A DNA stretch of 64,000 bases from Whalleya microplaca (lineage: Eukaryota > Ascomycota > Sordariomycetes > Xylariales > Xylariaceae): positions 62,001-126,000 of the forward strand of contig MU385747.1 of the NCBI GenBank assembly GCA_022497155.1. The letters are read 5' to 3'. Shown in pieces: positions 1 through 11,766 of the stretch. The position numbers and the translations under genes were made by a program. Numbering within the stretch: the stretch's first letter is position 1; each line of letters opens with the position of its first letter. The notes beneath the pieces were generated by a model. It had not been told where the DNA came from and searched no databases. It worked only from the letters and a program-made list of their open reading frames with translations.

Positions 1-908
1 CCTTATCAGTGCATCTTAGATGACACGATTATAGCTCAATAAGGACGGTTTTATTGCCTGTAACAAAGTTTCTTCGCAAATAGGAATTAAAGTCCCCAAG
101 CTTGGTCTGATGTTGTTATCGTAATAAACGTCAGAGGACTGCCGCAGTTATCCTGATAACCTCTCTTGGAGTATATCGGCGTGTGGGGTTAGGTCTTCTA
201 GTGTGCGGAGTAGTACACACGCATATCTAACATCGCCGAGATGTTCAGGTTATAATGTCTTTTTCTTAGTTTTTTACTAGGTACACATTTCAAACATGAG
301 CGAGAGATCATTACCATAGGAGGCGGCCAGGAGCTAGGACATCCGGAGGGGACTCAGAGGAGAGCAAGAGATCACCGGGGACTAGACAATTGAAATATAT
401 ACTTTGATGCTGCGAGTCATTGAATTATATTCATGGAAATGTGGCTCTTAAGCGTGTCTCCTCTACGGGTTGGGCTTGAATGAGGGAAACAAGGAACTAA
501 GGCCAATGACTTATTTTCCGGTTCATATATATGGCAATAGAGCTGTTCAGTGTGGATGGTTCATCAGATCAACCTGATAATGGGTTATCTAGATAGAGAT
601 TACACCGACATGACTTCTATATCTGTGATGATACATGTGCACGAGAATTTCATATTGGCAAGATGATACAAGCGAACGCTCAATAAACATCAACCCTATT
701 CCAAAAATCATTTTTCATGCATCTACATCTAATCATACCGTTCGTGATATCCTATACCATGCTATAACCAATCTACATGCAGTCATCACACCGACATATC
801 CTCGTATCCACATATGAAATTCATACCCAATCCTTAGCGCCTAGAACGCCTGATCAAAAGCTCGATGCAAATCTATAGTGTCGCCACACAGATTTTATCG
901 AATGGACG
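1..908. other. Gene-free flank
   Basis: No coding region, tRNA or repeat could be supported here. Short ORFs lack codon structure, splice context or any recognisable motif. It serves as the 3' flank of the membrane-protein gene on the minus strand. Confidence 0.5.
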
Positions 909-3028
909 TTATTTGCTTGGTTCGTCTGGATGATGTTGCCGAGCTGCCGAAGTCTCTGAGCTGTCCATCGTGCCATAACTTGTTCTTTTCGAGTGCTGAG
1001 GTCTCCGTGAAGGGCCATGCCATCTCTTCCGCTTGGGGACAGGAAAGCGAAATTCTGGTAAAATCTTTCTGGGGCCCAAAAGGGGTTCACCTTCTTCGAC
1101 ATCTCCTTCTCTAGGATATCTCCGCCCCTTGCCTTTTGCCAAAGGGCCAGGCCGGGCTACGAAGCCGTATAGAATATAAAGCAGCAGGCTGAGACCAAGA
1201 GCAGCAATCCCTATGTATGACATTGGGATCCCACCAAGGCCGTACAAAGTATCGAAGATAGCACCGGTCGACAGAGCGGCTGTAATGGCGGCAATCGCTT
1301 GGTAGGCGCATTGCATTCGGCTGCTGCGCGTAACCCGTTCTTCCACGATCATCCCCGCAAGAATGAATGTAAAGATGAGTAACGGTTGATACACAATGTA
1401 CCAGAATATTGTTTGCCAAAGAACGTCCGTGGTTGAGGGGTATCCAGGTACCTTCGGGAGGACAAGTAGCAAGACGATATGCAGTAGACTTGAAAAGCCA
1501 GCAAGAGGCACCGCAATGACAAACCACGGCGACGGAAGTGCCTTATAAATGTCCCTATAGGCTCCCATAAAGTCATTCCCGTCATGTTCCGGTTCATTCC
1601 TTCGGCGTAATTTGCTGCGCTCTGCGGCATCCTTGCCCTTCGCACCTACTGTAGAAGTTTGGGTACCTTTATCGCATGTTGTCGCATTGGGCTCTGGCGG
1701 TTCAGCCTGTCGTCTCCTGAAAAAGCCCAGACATCTGAGTATTAGCGCCTTGATCTGTCGGAAAAGACTGATAAGACCCAGCACAAGAGTGCTGCACACA
1801 TAATTCGCCACCGAGCTGAACGGCGCCACGAAAAACGCGAGTGCAACAATCTGACCAAAACTCCAGTGGTTCGCCTCGAAGCCGCCCAGGCGCAGTGTGT
1901 CAACGAAACGCATTACGACCCATGCGAACATTGCCATAGTGCAGAACACCTCAGACAGAACCGAGTTTATGAAGTCAGCGTACATGCGCAGGACTATCCA
2001 GAAGGCCAGAACCGGCCGGACAACGAGCAGCAAGTACCGTTGCTCACAGCGAATGCAGGTTATCATTTCTCCAAGGAGCGATTGCTGCATTTCACCTCGA
2101 TAGTGATCACGCCACTTGTAGATGACGCTTGCAGGTCTTTCACAGAGCCATAATATCGCAAACAGAGCAGCAGCAACAGCAACAGCGATACCCACAAGTA
2201 CAACAGCAGACCGAGGACGCACATCGAATCTTGGCCCATGTCCAGGCATATAACAAAGCACGTTCATTGCTAGTACCTCCCGAACATCCTCATGATCATT
2301 GGCGAGTATCTCCTTGATCCGGACGATCGGTATCATGGAGTAGGCGAGCATGATAATGAGGCAGACGAGAAGAAAGATTCTCCAGAGTCGCTCGCCGGTT
2401 TTCTTGGCGAAATAGGTGCGCAGATACGATGTTGTCGCTAGATTAGTCACGGCCGAGAACCAGCTGCTCCGTTAACTAGATCAGCATTTTTCGTATCTGA
2501 AACGAGCTGGTTACTTACGCCAGTCCAACAATTAGCCACCAATGATACACTGACAGGGCTTCAGGCAACGACACATAACCGTACACCAGTAATGCAAACC
2601 CCATTGCAAGCTGAATGTCGCCCAGAGCCAGAATACACTATTATAGTATCAGCAAATGGCCGCAGAGAGTTCGCATCATTCTTACTTGATCAAAAGCCGC
2701 TTGCCATTTGCGTTCCCGCCGGCGTGTACTCAACCAGCTGAACTTAATGCCCAAGCACCCGAGAAGCCTCCGCAGCCCGCCCAACAAGAGGACGTCGATC
2801 GGATTTACCCATGGCCGGATCTCACCCTGCGGAAGGTAGAGGAATAGGTACTGAAGCACTAAGGCCACGACCGCAAAGCAGGCGGAACCGGCGAAGGCGA
2901 TTAAGGTCTATTGTCTTGTTAGCAACTAGCGGGTGATGTCAAAACTAGGCTGGAAAACGCACCCCGGTGCCGAGGACATCGGGATCTTGCCCAGCCGGAG
3001 GCTGAGGGTCGTCACATCTCTCCCACAT
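909..3028 (-). CDS. Polytopic membrane protein, fungal-specific family
   Basis: Four exons join in frame: 2963-3028, 2686-2907, 2519-2637 and 909-2463, giving about 653 residues. All three introns have GT donors (GTGCGT, GTAAGA, GTAAGT) and AG acceptors. The start ATG at 3028 is the first Met after an in-frame stop. The N-terminus has the family signature DPDVLGTG, followed by a membrane helix (about residues 23-45). A second block, LALGDIQLAMGFALLVYGY, and the WFSAVTNLATTSYLR stretch mark the core of a conserved fungal membrane family whose members are mostly annotated as hypothetical. Roughly eight to ten hydrophobic helices follow, interrupted by a basic/acidic cytoplasmic loop (about residues 390-440) and ending in a hydrophilic, Arg/Ser-rich tail. 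The molecular function of this family is unknown to me. The reading of the exons is strong; the function is not assigned. Confidence 0.8.
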
Positions 3029-4352
3029 GGAGAATTGCTGGCCGAAACGACGGCATGAGAGAGATCCAGAGAGGAAGAAAGTATGTCACAGGAGATTAAA
3101 TTCTTTATTTCAATAACCCCCACCAAGCACTGATCGCCTTGGGCGACGTGCCATGTTGTACAACTGTCAAGCGGTGAAGTTGTTCTCTGGTACGCTCGCG
3201 ATGACCGGGGTTACGTCGACTATCGTTGGCGGGATCCATCGCGAGACGATCCATTGGTGGATAGGCTGACAGGTTGCAACGTCCCAGACTATCTTGCGAC
3301 CCAACAATGGCCGACTATGCCTTGAGCAGAATAAAGCGATCAATGAAGAGCCCAAGATTTGTCTCAGGACCCTGAAATTGTTCTGTCAAGTGGCCGCATT
3401 GCCACTACAGGCGTTTATCCGTTCGCCAGCGCGCTGCTCCGTCTCCACTACAGCGCCCTACGCCGATTAGTAGGGAATGCTGCAGCTTGCGTGTCTCATC
3501 ACGAGCCAAACCCCATGCCCAAAAATACATACACCAAAGACGAAGGCTGCTAACATCGGATTAATAATGGCACGACCTACGTGGCTATTGAATGCCCAGT
3601 CTACTTCATATGACCGAATTCGTGTCCACTGAACAGATTCGCAGCGTATGCCACCATTCGCCTTATCGTCACAGAGGCGTGCCGTTGCGGACAGTAAAAA
3701 AGATGTTTCGGAATTTCTTGCAATACTCACATATGTATGACACACCGATCGCCATGCTGCTCAATGTCGATGCAATGATAAATTGACATGGTAAATGAGT
3801 AAATTCCGGGACTGCCTAGTAGCTGGAACAATTACAGGGTGGCTGGCAGTCTAGGTGGCTGGTTAGTAAAGCCCCACAGATGTGGCTATACATTCGTATA
3901 AGTCAGGGCAGTGCACGAGTGCCCTGTTTGTGATGAAACCTCCATACCAAGAAGTAGTGTAATACTCATAAGCCCATGTCTACTTGAATCCTAGTCACTT
4001 CTCAACTTATCAAATAGTCATGTACGGATGTAGATTGAGCGGGTATGAGCTTAGAGAAACTAATGGTAAGTAGATGAAAAGCAGCACGGCTACATACTCC
4101 TATGTGGGTAACATGTGTAGTGTAATAATATCTCACAATCTAATACATTTCAAATACGTATATTATAAGGAAAATGGGGCGAGGTAGGTTTCAATGATTA
4201 TAAATAGCCTCACGAATATTTCTTAAGCAACAGAGACAGTATCGATTTAAAGTTAACTGTGACAGGCACATACGCATCCCCTCAGGCCATCTCTTCCCCT
4301 TCGCTCTTCTTACGGCGATTCCAAACCTACGTTTGCATTAAACGACGACCTT
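3029..4352. other. Intergenic, no supported gene
   Basis: Two minus-strand ORFs (3167-3355 and 3467-3745) include a short hydrophobic stretch but could not be joined into a recognisable protein. A segment at about 3833-3892 resembles 13757-13821 (see findings). Nothing else is supported. Confidence 0.4.
3833..3892 (+). repeat. Short dispersed repeat, copy 1
   Basis: The segment begins ATTACAGGG and contains AGGTGGCT, GCCCCACA and TGTGGCT-ATA in the same order as a segment at 13757-13821. Spacing differs by a few bases. The pair could be remnants of a small mobile element or LTR fragment; no target duplication was identified. Confidence 0.4.
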
Positions 4353-5380
4353 ATGCAAGAATCTATACCTTATTTTGAGAGGGATCCCGAACTAGTAGTT
4401 ACCTGTACTGAGACTGCCGTCAGTAACGATGATCAAGTGCTGTTCGAGACATATAGCTTACAGCCTAGCTCTTCCCCAGCTCAAGCGACGACAGAAGTTC
4501 GATTCTTCCTTTCTTCAAGGCACTTAGTTCTGGCCTCGGGATATTTCAAGAGCGTACTAGAAGGCCCTTGGAAAGAAGGGCACTGAACTTCTGCAGACGG
4601 CTACCGCTCTGTTTATGCTGAGGACTGGGATAGCACAGCCCTGCTGATCTTAGTGCAAGTTATCCACGGACGTCACTATAGCGCACCCAGGTCGATCAGT
4701 CTCGAAATGCTCGCTAAACTCGCTGTTATTGTCGATTATTATCAATGTCATCAAGCCATGACTATTTTCTCGGACATATGGATCGAGAAGCTGGCGTGCT
4801 TTATTTTCAAGACATGTACCAGGGAGCTTGTCCTGTGTATTTTTAACGCTTTCATATTTGAAAACCAAGATTTGTTCGCAGAGACTACAAAGGTAGCCCT
4901 GCAATATAGCATAAGGCCTTTGCTGACGTTAGGTCTCCTGATCGGGCAAGTGCTTGGTAAGTAATAACTACCTCTGGGTGTTTTGTCTTGTAAGTTCATC
5001 AAATAGATAGATAAGATTGATGAACGGAGACGGGAATCTATATGTCGAACGCTTACTGTCATGAATGAGCTTATGGAAAGCTACGAGACGATCACGCGGG
5101 GTGTTCATATGAGTGCTCATCTATATTGCTAGGTGCGCTCATCAAGCAGATACATACTCGAGGGGTTCTCGATTTGAAGCCAGATACTCAATATATTGGT
5201 CATAGTATCAAGATAACTGCAGAGATAGTTCGCAACTTTCGGTCTCCACAGTGGTGCGCAGGTCAGCGAAAGCGATGTTCATCACATTCCTGTGAGGCTT
5301 CGGACATGATAAATCAGAAGGTTGATGGCACGATGGAAGGCCTGTCACTGCGGGACTTCAAACCCCGGAAGAAAGCTTAG
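4353..5380 (+). pseudogene. BTB/POZ domain protein, disabled by a stop and a frameshift
   Basis: The frame from 4353 encodes the start of a fungal BTB domain protein, including FFLSSRHLVLASGYFKSVL, the typical 'no longer accessible after deposition' BTB core. An in-frame TGA at 4584-4586 interrupts it, yet the same frame continues with recognisable BTB sequence (LVQVIHGRHY, LAVIVDYYQCHQA). A GTAAGT..TAG intron at 4957-5010 then joins in frame to KIDERRRES. Around 5085-5100 the frame changes from phase 0 to phase 2, where YECSSILLGALIKQIH continues to a stop at 5378-5380. Two independent lesions make this a pseudogene, or an allele-specific null. The original protein would have been a nuclear/cytosolic protein-interaction protein of unknown partner; the family is large and expanded in fungi. 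Confidence 0.75.
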
Positions 5381-5953
5381 CTATACTACTGTCTTTTCTG
5401 GTACTGGTGCATATACTGATATGTTGGAGGAAATAGTGGGTGCAGTCTGGTTTGAACGGCGTAGAAGATCTATAGGAGGTATCGCGATCGCGTAAAGTAG
5501 GAGAATGAGTGCGTACCAGCTCTCACTTTTCGTAATCTTTATCGTTTCTCCCAGTGTCATTTTCCATGTGACTCTCGAAGTCGGCTCACCCACTTAATGG
5601 ATCAACCTGTCAATATGGGACAAAGTAATGAGGAGTATAGTGACTTGATTAGTGCAAGGTGAAGCTATAGGAAGGTGGCGTAGCCACCTTATATATACAT
5701 GTATAGGCGGCCGGCTATACGTAGGCCCGTACCTCCACTCAGCCCTATAGGGCGTATGTTAACACAACCATTACCACGACGTTTTGCAAGATCACGAGAG
5801 AAACATTATGCAGTTTATGCCCAATCCGAAATTGAAGATCGAGGATGTCTGACCGAGTACGAGATCAATCTGCACCCAATTTGTAGCAATAAAAATTGAA
5901 TTTATGCAATAATAAGGTCTCCTGTTCTTTCAAAGACGATCTTCAGGTTTGTT
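5381..5953. other. Intergenic between BTB pseudogene and NLR 3' end
   Basis: No supported gene. A small palindrome (GGTGGC-GTA-GCCACC type, about 5674-5688) precedes a TATATA tract; its role is unclear. Confidence 0.4.
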
Positions 5954-8900
5954 TCACGAGTCTCTAAAGTTCTTGAGCCTCTTCCTTAAGAAGACTGGGA
6001 GTGCATTTAGAACCACATCTCGGCGTCGACTCTTCCTCAGCTCGTGTTTATCATGTTGTATTGGAGGAGCATCTCCACCATGTTGATCATCTCCGCCATG
6101 CTGATCGTCTTCACCATCTGCCAATTAGTTAGCATTTAATATATATACATGTATATAAAAGATCGCAAAATGCCGACTCGCCTTTCATTTCCTTATCCAG
6201 CTTTAATAACAAATCTCGGGTATCCTGGACCTCTGTGTGTGACGGCCCAAGCATGGCTTCCAAACCAGTTTGCTCTCGTTCCAGCCATGACTTGGCTTCA
6301 GAGAGTCTGCCTTGCTTCCATCGCAACAATCCAAGGTTGTCAAAAGTGTTGAGTGCGGGGCGATGCGTCATTATAGCTCGTGGACCCATCGCCTTCTCAT
6401 ATCCTCCAAGAGCCCGTAAATACATGCCCTCGGCGTCTTGCAGATTTCCTTGCCTCTTGTAAAGGATTCCTAGGTTATTAACAGTATCTAATGTAGATGG
6501 GTGATCGGGCCCCAATTGTTTCTCATATCCTCGAAGCGCTTGTAGATACATGTCCTTGGCATCTTGAAGCTTGCCTTGGTCCATATAAAGGAGTCCGACG
6601 TTATTAATAGTATTTAATGTCGATATGTGATCGGGTCCCAATTCCTTCTTATATCCTCGAAGAGCTCGTAGGTACATATCCTCGGCACTTTGCACTTTAC
6701 CTTGATACGCGTATAGGAGTGCTAGGTTGTTAATCGAATTCAGTGTCGATCTGTGATCGTGTCCCAATTCCTCCTCATATCCTCGAACATTCCGTAAGTA
6801 CATGTCCTCAGCATCTCGCAGCTTGCCTTGGTCCCAGTAAAGGGTTCCTAGGTCATTAAGAATGTCTATTGTCGACATGTGGTCGGGCCCCAATTCCTTC
6901 TCAAATGCTCGAAGCGCCCGTAAGTACATATCCTCGGCGTCCTGTGGTCTAGATTGGTATTGACAGAGAAACCCTAGATTGCGAAACGCCCATCCCATAT
7001 TGCTGTAGCTATCCGATACTGTGGCGGAACATCTCAAAGCATGTGGCAGGGGCCGTCTTCCAAGTAGCCACATCGGAGGCCCATCTCTTGGATCTCTTGG
7101 TGGAACTTTTGATGCTACGCATTTCATGGAAAGCTCTGACAGGCTGGTATCCCACTCTTTATTTAAGACGTAAATAGTCCATGAATGTACGCAGGGGTGG
7201 ATGCTATATCCTCTTGATCCGATCAGATCCGGAGCTGAGGCGTGTGGCTCAACAAATCCATAGTCATGTAGCGTACCAATAGCGTTGTGAAAGCTGAGTT
7301 TATCAGATAGTTCGCACGCCCATACCGGCCTGTCTGGAATATCATTTTGTAGAAGTTCAAACCAAATATCTTCGTTGTCGAAATAAGCCCACCATCGTAG
7401 TAGGTGGGCGGCGAGTGGATGTTGTTTCTGAATTTGGACGAAGGAGAGCTCCCATGTTGAACAGAGCGTACGGTCTTGGTAAGAGCCTAAGTTTGGGGTA
7501 CTTGTCTGAAGCCTGCTCCACGACTCCTTGTATAGGGAGAGGTAATCAGAGAAGCTAATTGCGACGCGTCTCAGGTATGCCCCAGCTGTGGCAAGGGCCA
7601 GAGGAAGTCCGTCAAGTTCTTCCATGAGACTCTTAGCATCATCGCCTATAACAAGAGTTAAGGATGTTCTGCCTAATTCAAGTGTCAAAGATATGCCTTG
7701 CTTACTATATTGAAGGTCGTTTCGACCCGAGGTTGTTGCTAGAATTTGAAGGGCGTCGTCGATTGACTCAAGCTTTCTTATCCGCATGGGATGGCCTACA
7801 TCCAATTGTGATGAGCGTGTTGTGATGATGACCGAGCCTTGATACGCCTCAGGAAGAAAACGATTAATATCAATTCCAGTATCATCCGGCCCATTAGCTA
7901 GCTTTGGGTTGTCAAAATTGTCGTATATGAGAAGCCACCTGGTATTGCTTGGCAAGCTGAGCCAGGTCTTGACGGCGTTGATCGTCTTGGCACTGTCCTG
8001 GAGATCCAATCCACGGAGACAACTGGCATCTGGATGCTGCTGCATTATTTGCCTCGCCGCCTTCACAAAGCTTTGCTGGATAGAAGCCTCGTCTTTCACG
8101 CTTAACCAGATTACAGCCGAGTGTTCATCCCTGTATCGTTTCGCGTATGTAATAGCAAGCTGTGTTTTTCCAATGCCCCCAAGGCCATGGAGAACAACAG
8201 AGCGACGGGCGCCATCCGAGCCCGACAGCACTCTGTGTATCTCTACCAATTCTCTCTCTCTCGCGACGAAATTTTGTATTTCAGGAACGTCAGTAAGACT
8301 GAAGGTAATACAGAATTCCTCGTATTTAGCTCCTATTCGAGTCAGTCTCCAGACAGAATCTAGTCGTTGAAACTTGGAACCAATCTTTACCCTTTTTAGC
8401 CTTCTGGACCTCCTCTCGCAGTCTCTTCTGTGCATTTTGTCGCCCTTCGCCGTAGATGAGAGGCATATGAACGTCAAATATTCCGAACAAGGAATATACC
8501 ATGTCTTCTTCGTGTTTTGTCTGACGATTACGGACCCATGCTTCTCTTTCTACGATGAGGAAGTCAGATAAGGGGTCACCACGGAGTGCACGGACAGGGA
8601 TGCCTGTGATATTGCATAATTGATGCTCTAGAGACTTTTTGTCCCCTAAATATACCCCTTGCATTGAATAAAACTCGACCACGGCGGGAGCCAGGAGCTC
8701 CTGCAGCGTCCATCCACGACTATGCCATCTGCTATTTTGAAAGGCACCCTCCCAAGTCATTATTCCACCCGCATCGGCCGTGGTCGCGTCAGTCGGGATG
8801 TGGGAAACGTCAGAGAGATAAACGTAACATCTTTTCGCATCACGATACCACCGAAACATGCTGTTTATGGCAGTCTGAAGCTCAATGCTATCCGATTTAT

Positions 8901-9144
8901 CAATGCAACAGGTGTCGACCCAGAAATATCGCAACCCATGTTGTTTTGCCTTTTCGGCACAAAACCGAATCTTATTGTAGCCCACCTTCTGTTGCCAGCT
9001 ACTCGGCGCCTTGTCTATGTCTGCAAAGAGCACCTCTTCGGGTCCCCATGTGTGGGAAAGAATCGCATAGGAAGGAATGTTATCGGAAGGAAGGTCTGGA
9101 GTAAGGGTATAACCGCCATCGTCATTACGTTGTAATAGTCGCAT
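5954..9144 (-). CDS. HET / NB-ARC / TPR NLR-like protein
   Basis: Proposed exons are 8391-9144, 7706-8332, 6182-7645 and 5954-6117, about 1002 residues. The N-terminal HET domain (residues about 1-250) shows SYAILSHTWG, GLRYFWVDTCCIDK and SRGWTLQELLAP. A 58-nt intron joins KKG to AKYEEF. The NB-ARC ATPase follows, with P-loop GLGGIGKTQ (301-309), Walker B-like WLLIYDNFDN, GSVIITTRSS and LDGLPLALA. Six TPRs of about 42 residues (consensus LGPDHxSTLxTxNNLGxLYxxQGKLQDAEDMYLRALRGYEK) form the C-terminal sensor. A 60-nt in-frame segment (7646-7705) inside the NB-ARC has GTAAGC..ATAG ends and, if spliced, restores family length. The last exon uses a GC-AG intron (6118-6181) with a GCTAAC branch point. 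Such proteins act in heterokaryon incompatibility and programmed cell death. The start at 9144 is the usual HET start. Confidence 0.87.
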
Positions 9145-9956
9145 TGCAGCGGCCTTAGGATTAGGATGAGGGCGGGTTTGAAGGTCAGGTTTTGTGTCCG
9201 TAACTTATGAGAGACTTCGAGGCATTCCAACAAGCTGTATGTGGTAAGCGGACTGACAAATCGGAGTGTTGAGAGCTAACTGATTAATACCATCTCTCGT
9301 TCTCGCGTCCCTTGTTCTTGAGGAGGCAGGACTCTGGGTCAGAACACCACCACAGCTTCCTACCGAAAACGTCAAGAAGGTTTTGGCATCTGTCAAAACC
9401 GATAAAATAGGGTTTAACACACAAATATATTTAAAAGGGAGATGCTCGTCATTGAATAGCGCTGTGACTGTAGAAGGTTGCTTTACCTGATGAAGATAGA
9501 TATCCCCTTCGTCGTGAGAGATGCCTGATATCAGGCGATCGTGCGGGGTATAAGTAATCCCTGAACTGGCTCAGCCACAGAAAAAAACACATTTCTGGGC
9601 ATTTTGATGCCTGATAAGCCTAGCATTACCATCATCCTTCGAGTTGTCGCTACATTACAAATGCCTGAGTTTACTCGCGATGTTGGATCAAAAAAACTAA
9701 CGAGAAAAAAAGTCGTAGCTGAACTAGTGGACTGCGAATAATATTTTAAATATATATAAAATAAAATTTTTATAATTAATTTTTATACTAGCTACAGGGT
9801 CCCTTAAAAGCCCTATATCACTTTTATTAATTTTATAAGGCTTTTACAAGTAATTATATTGCTTATACGAGACTTAGGAGACCGTAAGACTAATCCCGTA
9901 CAGTCCGTAAGTGCGACTTATTTAAGTCCACAGCTACCCTCAATATTTTGTTTCAA
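9145..9956. other. NLR 5' flank and short AT-rich relic
   Basis: No gene is supported. The proximal part is the NLR promoter region. From about 9720 to 9860 the composition turns strongly AT-rich (runs of TATATAA, TTTATAATTAATTTT), like the RIP block at 34-54 kb, suggesting a short degraded transposon fragment. Confidence 0.4.
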
Positions 9957-11766
9957 TTAACTCCTTCGAACAGGGTGGAGTTTGACCCACAACGGGCTCT
10001 TCTCCCAAACCAAATATACCTTTTGGTCTAGCCAGTCGCCCTCCGTCGCATTTTCCATGTCAAAATGCCAAAGAATCGTTGCCATAACGATCTTCATCTC
10101 TACATATGCGAGATTGCGGCCGATACAGTTACGTGGACCATAAGAGAAGGGCTGAGAGGTTTCCCTCTTGTCACCTTCGAACTTGGCATCCTCGCCCATC
10201 CAGCGTTCGGGGATGAACTTTTCCGGTTCAAACCAGTTCACCGGGCTATTTGACGATGCATATATGGGGATGCTAACAATCGCACCCTCGGGAAGAAATT
10301 CGCCGTTGACCATCGCTCCCCCTAGCGGTATAACGCGATGATGAGGCTGTGGCGACGGGGGATAGACACGCAGTGCTTCCTCAATACAAGCTAGTAGGTA
10401 CTTGCAGTTGTTGACGCCAGTGATTGTGATATCGTCGCGGCTTTGGAAGTTGCCACGGATCTCCATAGTGAGCTTCTCGAGCACGATGGGATGTTGGAAA
10501 AGTAGGAAAGTAAGACCTATCGTTTATTCTTGTCAGCATCTGTTGTCGTATACTTGCGTATCGCCTAAGTAAGGTAATATCTGACCTGATAGTAATGTCG
10601 CCGTGGTCTCGCTACCGGCGCCAATTAGGATTGAGGCGTTACTCGTGAGCTGCTCGAATGATATTTTCCCCGACTCGTATGTGTCGATCAGCTTGTCCAT
10701 AAAGTCTGGTATTGTCGACTTGGTCTCCAAGCGATGCTTGGTTTTCGCCTTACGAATATTTCAGTATGAATTTAGAATGAGTGGTGCATCCGCAGTTACT
10801 TACCGTATTCAGCTGGCTCATCGTCTCATTATCAGACTTGACGGATCTTGGGATGACGGAAAGTTTCGCTGGGGCTTGAAGGAGGCGTGGCAGACGAGAA
10901 ATAGCCTGGTTCAAGGCTATGATCTTCAAGACCGCGAAAAAGAGCCCGACCCAGGTATGCATTTGGGAACCGTTCAGACAATCGAAAGATTCACCATAAG
11001 CTATACTTGGTTAGTTGGCAACTCACATTGGGAAGTTTAAGAGTAGCTTACTGAGGAACCCAATGAAATCAAATGTGAGGAACTATAATATGTCATAAGC
11101 AGAGGGCAATAAGCGCATAAGAGGGATTGATTGTTGACTAACATTATACCGTGACACGAGGTCTACAGGGATTGTCCCGTCCTGGCTGTTCTCGTGCAGC
11201 TTTTGTATCAACAGGCTCACATATTGCTGAAGGACAGGCTCCTGTTCCCTCAGGGCCTTGTCGGAAAAGCCATGGGCTAATGATTTACGTAGATGTATGT
11301 GGTGCTGTCGGTCAGAATTTAGAATATTGTCTACTTTCATACCCGAATGGTACTTTTTATCCTTTGTGAACTCAGGTGCTCCAGAGGGCCTGTGGCCGTA
11401 TATCTCTTTCCATTGGGGTTGATTTATGAAGGAAAGTTCGTTGGGAGAGGTTCGCACCACCGGGCCATACTGGTTGTGTAATTTCAAGTAATCCGCTGGA
11501 CCAGTTCCTCTGGCGTAGGAGAAAGCAATCCACCATGAAGTGGCAGCCGCAAGGCGAGGACCAGGATACTTAGAAAGGGGGTGGAAATAGAGGTTGTATA
11601 TAAAGAAACACGCATAGTAAAAGATAGGCTGTTATTACGTATTAGCAGAGAAGTATGCAAGCGACCTCAAGAAACGTACTAAGAGGAAAACTACCAGTGC
11701 GAGAATAAGACAGTAGCGGCTACTGAAGGACAAGACCGCAGAATGGATTATTTCTGCAACCGCCAT
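9957..11766 (-). CDS. Cytochrome P450 monooxygenase (CYP65-like fungal type)
   Basis: Six exons join in frame: 11680-11766, 11143-11628, 11052-11082, 10804-11000, 10586-10748 and 9957-10516, giving about 507 residues, normal for a microsomal fungal P450. Residues 10-40 form a membrane anchor, followed by the proline-rich hinge KYPGPRLAA. The protein then shows VVRTSPNELSF, the I-helix oxygen-binding motif AGSETTATLLSG, the K-helix EEALR, the PERW motif and the heme-thiolate loop FSYGPRNCIGRNLAYVEMK with the axial Cys near residue 452. All introns are GT-AG. The overall pattern (PNELSFI, GHR, KALREQEP) resembles the isotrichodermin C-15 hydroxylase-like/CYP65 group common in secondary metabolism. 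The substrate cannot be read from sequence, and no backbone synthase lies beside it. It would act on the ER membrane with NADPH-P450 reductase. Confidence 0.9.
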
